Of a stretch of DNA of 64,000 bases, positions 50,743-60,062 are shown piece by piece. How positions within the stretch are numbered: the stretch's first letter is position 1; the number at the start of each line of letters is the position of its first letter. The notes below the pieces were generated by a model. That model did not search any database. It was not told the origin of the DNA and worked only from the letters and a program-made list of their open reading frames with translations. This stretch comes from a virus, in the IMG/VR virus record IMGVR_UViG_3300044797_000185, positions 1 through 64,000 of that record; one strand, given 5' to 3'. Made by a program: the position numbers and the translations under genes.

Positions 50743-53193
50743 ATGCCAATTAATTATACGTTGAAAGTAAATGAAAGAGCAATACCTCAAGCAATAACTA
50801 ATGAAGCACATACAGTTGGAATTGTAGGTGTCTTCACAGTCGCTTCAGGAGAAATTCGCTTAATTGAGGTTCCTCAAGGGCCAGCTCCAGCTGTAACCAT
50901 AACTGGTTCTGGTGGCCCCTATAATGAAATTACAAGCGGGTCCCCTACTGGGGGTCAATTTTTAGTTAATTATTCTACAGGAGTTGTTACTTTTTCTACA
51001 GCTCAAAATGGGAATAGCGTTTTAGCTTCTTATACGGGACTTGGTTCTGAAATTGCAGCAGAAGATATCAATGAGCTTGAAATACCTGTTGGAATTGCCT
51101 TAAATGCTGATGGTTCTCTATCTGCTGGCATTGTTACAACCTCTAGTATTTCTAATTCAGCCGTTATTTCTCTAACAAATCTACAAACTTTAAATCCTTC
51201 CATTGTCCCCGTAACTAATGGTTCTGGTGTATTAACATCTTCTTCTACTACAGCAACGGAACTTGGTTATGTCCATGGTGTAACTTCTAATATTCAAACA
51301 CAGATTAATGCTCTTTCTTCGGGTACGGTATCTTCAATAACAGGAACAGCTAATGAAGTTATTGCTTCTTCCTCTACAGGAGCCATTACTCTTTCTCTAC
51401 CTCAACCTATAGCTACTACTTCTTCTCCAACATTTGCTTCACTCACACTCACTTCTCCTCTTACAGTAGCTAATGGTGGTACAGGAGATGCAACATTAAC
51501 AGCATACTCAGTACTTACTGGTGGTACTACTTCTACAGGAGCAGTTCAATCAGTATCAGGTGTAGGAACTACAGGACAAGTATTAACGAGTAATGGAGCA
51601 AGTACACTTCCTACATGGCAGACCCCTTCTGCTACAGGCATTACTGCTTTAACAGGCGATGTAGTTACTAATCCCGCTACTTTACTTGGCTCAGCTGGTT
51701 CTTTTGCAGTTCTAGGAGACACAGCAGTTACAAATACAGGAAGCACTGTTCTTACTGGTGATTTAGGTATCTATCCAGGAACATCTATTACAGGATTCCC
51801 TCCAGGAACATTTACAGGCACAGAACATATTGCTGATGCTACAGCAGCACAAGCACATACTGATGCTACTTCAGCCGCTACAACATTAAAAGCAATGGGA
51901 CCTGGAACAAACATTAGTTCTACAGATCTCAATGGTTTTACGGCTGTTCCAGGTGTTTATTCAGCAACAGCAGCAGGTACATGGACAGCAACAGGTAATT
52001 TAACCTTAAATGGTGCAGGAACTTATGTATTTTTGTTTGGAACTTCTCTTACTATAGGTTCAAACTGTAATGTAGTTTTAACTGGTGGAGCTACAGCTAA
52101 TAACGTTTACTTCGTAACTGGTACATTCTTTACTTTCGGAGCTAATGATACTATTAATGGTAATATCTTAGCTGGAACATCCATCACCTTTGCAGCTTCT
52201 AGCGTACTTAATGGTTGTGCTCTTATTTATGGTCCCTCTGGGACAACCGTAACATTCCCAAGTGCAGGAACAGTAACAGCTTCTGGTGGTACTAGTGGAA
52301 CAGCAGTTACTACTGTAGAAAGTGTTGGTGGATCTTCAGCAGCTAATATTCATAGTGCAGAACTTCTTGCTAATGCTGCTACATCTTTAGATACCCCATC
52401 AACTATAGTAAAACGTGATGCAAGTGGTAATTTTGCAGCTGGAACGATTACTCTTGACGATCAGGGAGCAATTGTATTTGAAGATTTGGCAGGTACAGCA
52501 TCCGTTACTTTAGAGGCTCCTACTACTGTTACAACAAGTTACACTTTAAATTTACCAATAGCACAAGGAAGTAGTGGTCAAACATTGAGTAATGATGGTA
52601 CTGGAATTTTAAGTTGGGTTACACCTGCTGGTGCAACGTATACAGCTGGAACGGGTATTACTTTAACAGGATCTTCTTTTTCACTTACGGCTCCAGTTAC
52701 TATTGCTTTAGGTGGAACAAATAGTACAACAGCTTTAACAAATAATAAAGTAATGATTTCAAGTTCTGGAGCTATTATAGAATCTGGAACTACTACAACT
52801 GAATTAGGTTTCGTCGATGCCACTAGCTCTATTCAGACACAATTAAACAGTAAACAATCAGCTACTTTGGCAGATGCAAATATTTGGGTTGGTAACGGCT
52901 TTAATACAGCAACAGCAGTTTCCTTAAGTGGGGATGCTACTTTGTCGGACACAGGAGTATTAACTCTTTCCACTGTAAATTCTAATGTTGGTTCTTTCAC
53001 TAATGCTAATATTACTGTAAATGCTAAAGGATTAATTACTGCTGCTTCTGATGGAAGTGCTAGTAGTACAGCAACATCATTTCAGATTTTAGCTAGTGAC
53101 CCAGGAAGTCCTACTACTGCTGAAGTTTGGTTTAACTCAACTGATTTTCAATTTAAGGGATATAACGGCACATCAACAGTAATTCTTGGTTAA
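50743..53193 (+). CDS. tail fibre with ice-binding-like domain, 816 aa
   Basis: N-terminal 100 residues form a baseplate-attachment-like domain (KVNERAIPQAITNEAHTVGI). Then fibre-shaft repeats (PLTVANGGTGDAT, GVGTTGQVLTSNGASTLP), a DUF3494 domain at about 309-513 (GSAGSFAVLGDTAVTNTG ... GNILAGTSITFAASSV), and shaft again with EADANI-type and SYTLNLPIAQG units. Its DUF3494 DNA is partly identical with that of the gene at 15788. AGAGGATA site. Confidence 0.78.
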   Translation: MPINYTLKVNERAIPQAITNEAHTVGIVGVFTVASGEIRLIEVPQGPAPAVTITGSGGPYNEITSGSPTGGQFLVNYSTGVVTFSTAQNGNSVLASYTGLGSEIAAEDINELEIPVGIALNADGSLSAGIVTTSSISNSAVISLTNLQTLNPSIVPVTNGSGVLTSSSTTATELGYVHGVTSNIQTQINALSSGTVSSITGTANEVIASSSTGAITLSLPQPIATTSSPTFASLTLTSPLTVANGGTGDATLTAYSVLTGGTTSTGAVQSVSGVGTTGQVLTSNGASTLPTWQTPSATGITALTGDVVTNPATLLGSAGSFAVLGDTAVTNTGSTVLTGDLGIYPGTSITGFPPGTFTGTEHIADATAAQAHTDATSAATTLKAMGPGTNISSTDLNGFTAVPGVYSATAAGTWTATGNLTLNGAGTYVFLFGTSLTIGSNCNVVLTGGATANNVYFVTGTFFTFGANDTINGNILAGTSITFAASSVLNGCALIYGPSGTTVTFPSAGTVTASGGTSGTAVTTVESVGGSSAANIHSAELLANAATSLDTPSTIVKRDASGNFAAGTITLDDQGAIVFEDLAGTASVTLEAPTTVTTSYTLNLPIAQGSSGQTLSNDGTGILSWVTPAGATYTAGTGITLTGSSFSLTAPVTIALGGTNSTTALTNNKVMISSSGAIIESGTTTTELGFVDATSSIQTQLNSKQSATLADANIWVGNGFNTATAVSLSGDATLSDTGVLTLSTVNSNVGSFTNANITVNAKGLITAASDGSASSTATSFQILASDPGSPTTAEVWFNSTDFQFKGYNGTSTVILG
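52228..52277 (+). repeat. 50-bp exact repeat with 16445-16494
   Basis: Fibre-gene copy of the block shared with the DUF3494 protein at 15788. Confidence 0.9.
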
Positions 53194-53207
53194 AAAGGTA
53201 AATAATA

Positions 53208-55406
53208 ATGGCATTCTACGGATCTGGGATTTTTTATGGTTCTGGAAGTTTTTACATTGGGGCAACCACATCTGCTGCCCAGGGTATTCCTGTTGATCTT
53301 AGATTTTATAGAACAAGTCAGGATGGTATTTATGTTTTTTGGTGGGGGTTTGATCCTGCATTCATTAATCCCGCATTAGCGACAGCAGGTTTTGACTTAG
53401 AACTTGATACAGTTCCAACATTTAATTCCCCAAATTTAGTTGAATTTACACAAGTCACTGCCATCACGTTTCAAAATGGTAATGTTAGAAAAGGATTTGC
53501 TGTTCCCGTAGCAGCCCGTATTAATGCAACAGTACAGACTTGGTATGCCAGAGTAAGAACGCATACTCCCTCATTTATATCTGATTGGTCTGCAACATTG
53601 ACTTGGACTATACCAATGTCTGTTCAGCAATCTACAGCTGAAGCTTTAATGGAATCTTTACCTGATTATCATGTGTATGGTAAGGGGGATCTATTAAAAC
53701 CCGTATCTCAACGTAATTCTAATTTATGGGTTGTAGAAAATATGTATGGTAATCAATTTGATCAAGTATATTATACAAATTTTCTTACGCAAACTGATAA
53801 CTATGTAGATTTATGTGTAGATGAAAATTTATATGAAAATTTTGGTGTTCAGTTTAATTTTCCTAAACCAAATAGTATGCAGTACGTAGATTATCGGTGG
53901 ATTTTGATGAATTTGTATCTAGCTTCTTTAGTAGGCAGTACAAATGAAGCTATCATACTAACAGTTCAATCTTTTACGGGTGTTCCTCCTGCAATTACAA
54001 ATATTCGTGATATCAATAACTTTATTTTAACCACAACTCAAGATGCTCCTATTACACAAGTTCTTAATACGGCCACTATCGTATCTGTTATAGACGGTAC
54101 ACATTTATTAGTCAACAGCACAGTAGGATGGGTTTCTGGGGTTGCTTCAGATACAACAGCTTCTATTCCTTTTACAGTAGTCGAAGTAGAGGATGGTGTT
54201 CACCTAGTAGTTAATAGTACAGCTGGTATGACCGCAGGTGATACAATCGTTGAATCTGTTTTTTATACTTCTTCTCCATTCATTGATTCCACCCTAGTTG
54301 TTCAAGATGTTACTCCTAGTTCCCCTGTTTCTCCTCTTTTGACAGCTTCTACCTATGCTGTTTTGGGTGCTTCCACTGTTACAAATACTGGTAATAGTGT
54401 CCTTACGGGAAATTTAGGACTTTATCCAGGTACATCTGTCACTGGTTTTCCTCCTGGTACATTCACTGGTACAGAGAACATAAATAACGCAGCAGCCCAT
54501 ACCGCTCAAAATGATGCTATAGCAGCTTACACTACGTTTGCATCTATGGGAGGCGCAACTGTTCTAACTGGAGATTTGGGAGGAAAAACTCTTCTACCTG
54601 GACTTTATAAATATAGTAGTTCAGCAGGACTTACAGGAACTCTTACTTTAGATGCCGCTGGTAATGCTGGAGCTAAATGGATTTTTCAAATTGGTAGCAC
54701 ACTTACTACAGCTAGTAGTTCATCAATTGTTGTTATTAATGGTGGAAGTGCTGGTAACGTTTATTGGCAAGTTGGTAGCTCCGCTACCCTTGGAACAACA
54801 ACAGCATTTAAAGGAACTATCATTGCTCAAGCAAGTATTACGGCTACAACAAGTGCAGTTATTAATGGTGGACTTATTGCCCTTACTGGAGCAGTAACAT
54901 TAGACACAAATACAGTAACAGTTGTTCCTGGAACATCTTCATCAGGTCTTATAGTTCCTCCTAGTGCTTATGTGACAGATGGAGCATTGGGATATTGGAC
55001 TATGAGAGTTCCTACTACAGATACTTTACAAGCTACCTTTGATACAGGTAGTCCAATTAAAGTATTTGATGCTTTGCAGGGGGCTACAGTGTTATCTGGA
55101 CTTGTAACTTTTACTAATGGAAATAGTGTTATTTCTGGCTCAGGAACATTATTTTTATCTCAACTTTCTATTGGGCAAGAAGTTACAGATCCAAATGGAA
55201 TTTATCTAGGGACAATAGCCCAAATAACTGATAATACACATGCTACGTTGTTAGAGCCATGGCCAGGTCCTACCGAGGTCGTTACAGCTTACAGATTACT
55301 TTATACTGATACACAACTTCCCGTTCCTGTTCTATGGGATATACATACATTAGCTTTTGGAGTATTGATTACAATTTTTAATCCAGGAAACTTCCCACTT
55401 TTTTAA
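53208..55406 (+). CDS. baseplate wedge (I/gp7-like) protein with cassette and ice-binding-like domain
   Basis: 732 aa. Residues 1-270 are baseplate-like (ESLPDYHVYGKGDLLKPVSQR, LMNLYLASLVGSTNEA) with a final attachment strand region at the C-terminus (LWDIHTLAFGVLITIF). Residues 290-350 carry two cassettes (IDGTHLLVNSTVGW and HLVVNSTAGMTAGDT) and 372-580 a DUF3494 domain most like that of the sheath. It follows J and a fibre, where the wedge-fibre connector is expected. Confidence 0.7.
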   Translation: MAFYGSGIFYGSGSFYIGATTSAAQGIPVDLRFYRTSQDGIYVFWWGFDPAFINPALATAGFDLELDTVPTFNSPNLVEFTQVTAITFQNGNVRKGFAVPVAARINATVQTWYARVRTHTPSFISDWSATLTWTIPMSVQQSTAEALMESLPDYHVYGKGDLLKPVSQRNSNLWVVENMYGNQFDQVYYTNFLTQTDNYVDLCVDENLYENFGVQFNFPKPNSMQYVDYRWILMNLYLASLVGSTNEAIILTVQSFTGVPPAITNIRDINNFILTTTQDAPITQVLNTATIVSVIDGTHLLVNSTVGWVSGVASDTTASIPFTVVEVEDGVHLVVNSTAGMTAGDTIVESVFYTSSPFIDSTLVVQDVTPSSPVSPLLTASTYAVLGASTVTNTGNSVLTGNLGLYPGTSVTGFPPGTFTGTENINNAAAHTAQNDAIAAYTTFASMGGATVLTGDLGGKTLLPGLYKYSSSAGLTGTLTLDAAGNAGAKWIFQIGSTLTTASSSSIVVINGGSAGNVYWQVGSSATLGTTTAFKGTIIAQASITATTSAVINGGLIALTGAVTLDTNTVTVVPGTSSSGLIVPPSAYVTDGALGYWTMRVPTTDTLQATFDTGSPIKVFDALQGATVLSGLVTFTNGNSVISGSGTLFLSQLSIGQEVTDPNGIYLGTIAQITDNTHATLLEPWPGPTEVVTAYRLLYTDTQLPVPVLWDIHTLAFGVLITIFNPGNFPLF
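54199..54250 (+). repeat. 52-bp near-exact repeat with 49961-50012
   Basis: Wedge-gene copy of the HLVVNSTAGM cassette. Confidence 0.88.
54762..54836 (+). repeat. 75-bp exact repeat with 38048-38122
   Basis: Wedge-gene copy of the sheath DUF3494 block. Confidence 0.92.
54877..54928 (+). repeat. 52-bp exact repeat with 38163-38214
   Basis: Wedge-gene copy of the second sheath DUF3494 block. Confidence 0.9.
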
Positions 55407-55424
55407 ATAACTAGGAGAATTACT

Positions 55425-55883
55425 ATGGCAGAATTAAATGATTCAATTAAATTAAAAGGTTCAGTGAGAAAGCAATTATTTGATGAAAATGGTATTTGTA
55501 TTTATGACCATACAGATTCTAATTTAATTGTTACCGTGGGGCTTAATTATTTAGCCACTTGGCTTGCTGCTTCTTCTCAAGGTGGTCCATTTATGTCTTA
55601 TATGGGACTTGGAACTGGTACAGCTACTCCTGTCATAGGTAATACTGCTTTACAAACACCTCTTCCAACTTATGTTCAAGGTGTGTTGTCAAGCCCTTCA
55701 GCTTCTGTATGGCAAAATGTTACTACTTTTCCCGCAGGTACAAATACTAATTCGGCTATTACTGAGGCAGGATTATTTAGTACAGCTGGTCCAGGAACAA
55801 TGTTTGCTCGTCAAGTTTTTTCTCCAATTAATAAAGGATCAGGAAATGCTTTGGTTGTTACATGGCAAGTGACTTACAGTTAA
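55425..55883 (+). CDS. small structural appendage protein, 152 aa
   Basis: Beta-rich protein with VGLNYLATWLAASSQGG, YMGLGTGTATPV and a final NALVVTWQVTYS strand, a pattern common in phage proteins next to fibres and baseplates. GGAG site before the ATG. Exact role unresolved. Confidence 0.6.
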   Translation: MAELNDSIKLKGSVRKQLFDENGICIYDHTDSNLIVTVGLNYLATWLAASSQGGPFMSYMGLGTGTATPVIGNTALQTPLPTYVQGVLSSPSASVWQNVTTFPAGTNTNSAITEAGLFSTAGPGTMFARQVFSPINKGSGNALVVTWQVTYS

Positions 55884-55900
55884 TAAAATAAAGGTAATTT

Positions 55901-56767
55901 ATGGCAATCACACGAATCCAAGATGCTTCTTCAAGTGGAGCAGCTTCTACTAAAACTGTAACTATTTCTGCTTCTGGTAGTGGAAATTTACTTGTGGCTA
56001 TTTTTGTAAATAGGGATCAAAATACGACAGTAACGAGTATTACGGATAATGCTGGTAATACTTATGCTCAAGCTTCTGGAGCATATGCTACTAATTTTCA
56101 AACTACAACAGATATCTGGTATGCAAAAAATTCAGTTGCGGGAGCAACGACTGTAACCTTTAATTCTACTCCAGCCCCTAGTTTTAATGAGGGTGTTTGT
56201 ACTATTGTAGAATATTCAGGAGTCGACACTATAACTCCTATAGATGCTATCGGTTCTACCATAAATGGTGGAGCTTTTACTACACCCGCCTTTACAGCAC
56301 CAATTATAAATAATAATTCCAATTCAGTTATCCTTTCAGCAGTTGATGTTTCGGACAATACAATAACTGGTGTAGCCAATGGTTCTTGGGTTGAATTGCC
56401 CTCTGTAACTCCTATTGTAGATCATGTCATTGTTGAATTTTTCCCAGGAGCTACAGGTACATTTTCAACCAATTGTACACCAAGTGTATCTAATCGTTTT
56501 TCATCATCTTCTATAGCTTTTCAACCAGCATCTTCAACTTTAACTCTTTCTCTTTCTGATTCCATATCTCTTTCAGATTCACCCGTAATTCCATCTTTTG
56601 ATATTAGTCAAAGTTTATCCGATAGTGTAGTTGTTTCAGATTCATTTCCACAATCTTTTTCAGCTCAAAGTGACTTTTTAGCTCCAGTTACTGCCCCAGT
56701 AGTTGAGATGTTAGTAAATCAGTTAGTTCCTGCTCATGTTAAAACATATTTTAAGATAGTGGAATAA
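55901..56767 (+). CDS. adhesin-like structural protein, 288 aa
   Basis: Residues 1-205 form one beta sandwich (VTISASGSGNLLVAIFVN, SVILSAVDVSDNTITG). Residues 212-250 are Ser-Asp-rich (LSLSDSISLSDSPV), a flexible stalk like those of bacterial adhesins, and the end (VVEMLVNQLVPAHVKTYFKI) is a helix-strand plug. Probably an outward-facing appendage attached by its C-terminus. Confidence 0.6.
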   Translation: MAITRIQDASSSGAASTKTVTISASGSGNLLVAIFVNRDQNTTVTSITDNAGNTYAQASGAYATNFQTTTDIWYAKNSVAGATTVTFNSTPAPSFNEGVCTIVEYSGVDTITPIDAIGSTINGGAFTTPAFTAPIINNNSNSVILSAVDVSDNTITGVANGSWVELPSVTPIVDHVIVEFFPGATGTFSTNCTPSVSNRFSSSSIAFQPASSTLTLSLSDSISLSDSPVIPSFDISQSLSDSVVVSDSFPQSFSAQSDFLAPVTAPVVEMLVNQLVPAHVKTYFKIVE

Positions 56768-56778
56768 AGGAGAAGTTT

Positions 56779-58641
56779 ATGGCATCAGCAATTTTTACAA
56801 ACGCACAGCGCATAATTGCACAAATTTTTCAATGGTTGCAGACTAGCGGTCAAACCCGCACCGCAAATCTTATTACAGATACTTTTTCAGCTGGAATAGA
56901 TAATGCAACAATTTCAGGCGAAGGATTTTTAGTTGTTCCTGGTACTAATAATACCTCGGCAAATCCTTCTGTTAATGTTACATTAGGAGGTATAGCTTAT
57001 GATCCTCTAGGGAATAGAATTTTCATAAGTCCATCAGATACATCTCTTTATAATCCTGCAAATGTTACGGCAACTACTAATGATGGCCTTGGTAATTTCC
57101 TTAGTACTCCTCAATCTTCTGGTGTAGTAAATATCCCTGTTACCCAAACTTCTTTAAACTATCTTTGGATAAATTACTTAGCTACTATTGATACGACTGC
57201 CTTTACACTAAATGAAGAAACGAATGCTAAGATTTTTTATAAACAAACAGATGGGTATAATATTACTGTTACTACAACAAATACTCCTCCTAATGCAAAT
57301 TCTCTTTTCTTAGCAAGCATAGATATGACAGGAGGTGGTGCAGTCGCCCCCTCAAATATTTCCCAAGTAGGAAGAACTTATTATGAAATTCTTCCTAACG
57401 TTGTTCCCATAACGACTCCATTTAATAATGGGTCAAATCGTACTCCTCAATATAATCAAAATACTCGTTATACTTTAGACGCTCATATAAAGTCAATTGG
57501 AACTGGGACAGGTATTTCGCCTTTTAACCCACATAATATGTCGTTAGCAGATTTGGGTGTATCTACTTTAGATACCGTAGTTGGTCGTAGCCAAATTGAA
57601 GGTAATAACAATGTTATTTTAGCAGGAACTGTTGGAAATCCCTTTCCTACCGCTTCTGCCATGGCACCTAGTATCGCCATTGTAGATCCTGGAAGTGACT
57701 TCATCATCATTCAACAGCTTCTTTCATCTGAATTTGCAATCGTTAATGGAGCCGCTTATAATGTGACTGATATTTTCGGAGCTATTCCAACAAATGCTAA
57801 TATATTCTTTCCACCCGTATCTGGATTTTATTATGTTTATTGGGATTCAGTTACAAAAGCTTTTGCAGTATCCACAACAAATATCTCAGCAGATGTTACG
57901 AAGCTTTTACTTGCAACTGTTACATACACTGTAAATTTTACTCCTGGGTATAATCATCTTTCTGGTTTAACAGATCTTAGACTTATTGGAGGTACAGTTA
58001 ATCTATTGCAACGTTGGACTACCGCAGGAAGACCTACGAATCCATTAGTAGGAGAGTTTGGTTTTAACATTACTTTGGGTACATTTGAATATTGGGATGG
58101 AACTGCATGGCAACAAGTCGTTACTGCCTCTTCCAATAGTACTGTTCCAACTGGATCATTGTTACCTTTTGCAGGTACTTCTGCCCCCGCTGGGTTCTTA
58201 TTGGCTAATGGAGCTTCTGTTTCGACAGTTACTTATTCAAATTTATTCGCAGTAATTGGATATATTTATGGGGGAGCTGGAGCAAGTTTTAATCTTCCTA
58301 ATATGGTGAATAATGTTCCTGTTGGTGCAGGTAGTATCGCTTCATTAGGAACAACCGTTGGAGCAACAACAGGAGCTGATACAGTTACACCAACACAAGT
58401 TCCTCATCAACATGCTACAACCATGGGTCATATAGGTTCAACTGGATATATAGATAATACAGATCCCTATGGTACTACAAGTCGTAATACAACTATTCAA
58501 GAGTTTGCTATGGCTGGATCTGGACCAACAACAGAACCTTTTGATTTAACTAGCTCAGTAACACCTGCAATTAACCCTATAACAGTGAATGTACCTATTG
58601 TACAACCTTCATTGGGTCTAAATTATATTATTAAATATTAA
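56779..58641 (+). CDS. tail fibre with phage tail collar domain
   Basis: 620 aa. N-terminal fibre base, a central beta region, then a phage tail collar domain at about 460-530: VPTGSLLPFAGTSAPAGFLL, YSNLFAVIGYIYGGAG and FNLPNMVNNVPVGAG. A final loop with HQHATTMGHIG and a closing strand. Collar domains link fibre tips to shafts. AAAGGAGAAG site. Confidence 0.75.
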   Translation: MASAIFTNAQRIIAQIFQWLQTSGQTRTANLITDTFSAGIDNATISGEGFLVVPGTNNTSANPSVNVTLGGIAYDPLGNRIFISPSDTSLYNPANVTATTNDGLGNFLSTPQSSGVVNIPVTQTSLNYLWINYLATIDTTAFTLNEETNAKIFYKQTDGYNITVTTTNTPPNANSLFLASIDMTGGGAVAPSNISQVGRTYYEILPNVVPITTPFNNGSNRTPQYNQNTRYTLDAHIKSIGTGTGISPFNPHNMSLADLGVSTLDTVVGRSQIEGNNNVILAGTVGNPFPTASAMAPSIAIVDPGSDFIIIQQLLSSEFAIVNGAAYNVTDIFGAIPTNANIFFPPVSGFYYVYWDSVTKAFAVSTTNISADVTKLLLATVTYTVNFTPGYNHLSGLTDLRLIGGTVNLLQRWTTAGRPTNPLVGEFGFNITLGTFEYWDGTAWQQVVTASSNSTVPTGSLLPFAGTSAPAGFLLANGASVSTVTYSNLFAVIGYIYGGAGASFNLPNMVNNVPVGAGSIASLGTTVGATTGADTVTPTQVPHQHATTMGHIGSTGYIDNTDPYGTTSRNTTIQEFAMAGSGPTTEPFDLTSSVTPAINPITVNVPIVQPSLGLNYIIKY

Positions 58642-58680
58642 TAGAATATTTTAATGCATAGATTTAATTGGAGATAGGAT

Positions 58681-59265
58681 ATGAAAAAGATTTGTATAAA
58701 GTGTAATATTGAAAAAGATATAGATGAATTTGGTATTAGAAAAAATTCTAAAGATGGTCGTCATTATTATTGTAAAGATTGTGCTAATGCTGCAATAGAA
58801 AAACATTATGAAGAACATCCAGAAATGCTGGAAGTAAAGAAACAAAGACGTATAGAATATGTAATTAATAATCCTGAAAAAGTTGCTGAACAAAAATATC
58901 GATCTAGGGAGAAACATAGAGTTAAAGAAAATGCACAAGCTTTGATTAATAGGCGAACCCTTAGAGGTAGATTTAATACAGGAAGAAATAACAATAAAAG
59001 ACGTGGAATTCCAAGTAATATAACTTTTGAAGAGTGGTGTATTTTTGTAGTAAATCCCTGTCATTATTGCACTGGATCATTAGCTGAAACTGGTTTTGGT
59101 GTTGATCGAATTGACAGCAATCTTGGGTATGAGCAAGATAATTTAGTACCTTGTTGTTATATTTGTAATATTATGAAATCCACTCTTTCTACCGAAGAAT
59201 TTTTTAGACATATAGAGAAAATTAGAAATTGTGTTCCCTATCAAAAATGGTTACAAAGAAAATAA
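58681..59265 (+). CDS. HNH homing endonuclease, 194 aa
   Basis: N-terminal zinc motif (CIKCNIEK ... YYCKDC) and a basic helical middle. HNH core: PCHYCTGS, VDRIDSNLGY and NLVPCCYICNIMKS, complete. Free-standing between fibre and protease genes; GGAG site upstream. Confidence 0.87.
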   Translation: MKKICIKCNIEKDIDEFGIRKNSKDGRHYYCKDCANAAIEKHYEEHPEMLEVKKQRRIEYVINNPEKVAEQKYRSREKHRVKENAQALINRRTLRGRFNTGRNNNKRRGIPSNITFEEWCIFVVNPCHYCTGSLAETGFGVDRIDSNLGYEQDNLVPCCYICNIMKSTLSTEEFFRHIEKIRNCVPYQKWLQRK

Positions 59266-59267
59266 AT

Positions 59268-60059
59268 ATGATACATCGTTATTCATGGCATCCAGACCTT
59301 CCTGATTTCAGAGATTTTAAGTATGCTTTGCATAGACTTAAAGTATCTCCTATTCCTGTTGTTCTTCCTATAAAGATTGATCTTCGTTCTTTTTGCTCAC
59401 CAGTTTTTGATCAAGGTCAGTATGGTTCATGTACTAGCCAATCTCTTGCGGGGCATTTGGAATTTTTAGAGCTTAAAGAGATTCGAGAGAAAACTGTTGC
59501 TCCTGAAGAGTTTGACCCAAATGCATTCACTCTGTTTAGTCGCTTGTTCATTTACTATAATGAAAGGCTAATAGAAAATACAGTAAATCAGGATAGTGGA
59601 GCACAAATCAGGGATGGTATAAAATCTTTGGCACAATGGGGAGATTGCAAAGAAGGCAATTGGAGTTATATGCCAGGGAATGTATTTGCTAAACCTTCTG
59701 ATGTTGCTTATCAAGAAGCTTCAAATCATAAAATCAGTACTTATATGCGTTTGGAGAGCTTAGAAGATATAAAAAATTGTCTTAACGAAGGCTATCCCGT
59801 TTCATTTGGTTTTACCGTATTTGAATCTTTTGAGGGACCAACAGTAGCTAATACAGGAATTGTTCCCGTTCCTTCTTTGAATGAAGATATTGAGGGGGGT
59901 CATGCAGTTCTAGCTGTTGGATACGATGATGAACATAATTGGTTAATAGTGCGTAATTCATGGGGTCCAATATGGGGAGATCGTGGTTATTTCTACCTTC
60001 CTTACGAATTTATTAATGATAGAAATCTTAGTGATGACTACTGGACTATAAGGCGTTAA
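59268..60059 (+). CDS. papain-like (C1) cysteine protease
   Basis: 263 aa from the ATG at 59268; an ATG at 59247 is possible. Catalytic Cys55 in QYGSCTSQS, His212 in GGHAVLAVGYD and Asn230 in VRNSWGPIWGDRGYFYLP are all present, with a Gln just before the Cys as oxyanion-hole residue. No signal peptide or prodomain. In phages such enzymes may process virion proteins or attack host proteins after injection. Weak ribosome site. It lies at the end of the fibre block. Confidence 0.85.
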   Translation: MIHRYSWHPDLPDFRDFKYALHRLKVSPIPVVLPIKIDLRSFCSPVFDQGQYGSCTSQSLAGHLEFLELKEIREKTVAPEEFDPNAFTLFSRLFIYYNERLIENTVNQDSGAQIRDGIKSLAQWGDCKEGNWSYMPGNVFAKPSDVAYQEASNHKISTYMRLESLEDIKNCLNEGYPVSFGFTVFESFEGPTVANTGIVPVPSLNEDIEGGHAVLAVGYDDEHNWLIVRNSWGPIWGDRGYFYLPYEFINDRNLSDDYWTIRR

Positions 60060-60062
60060 ATT

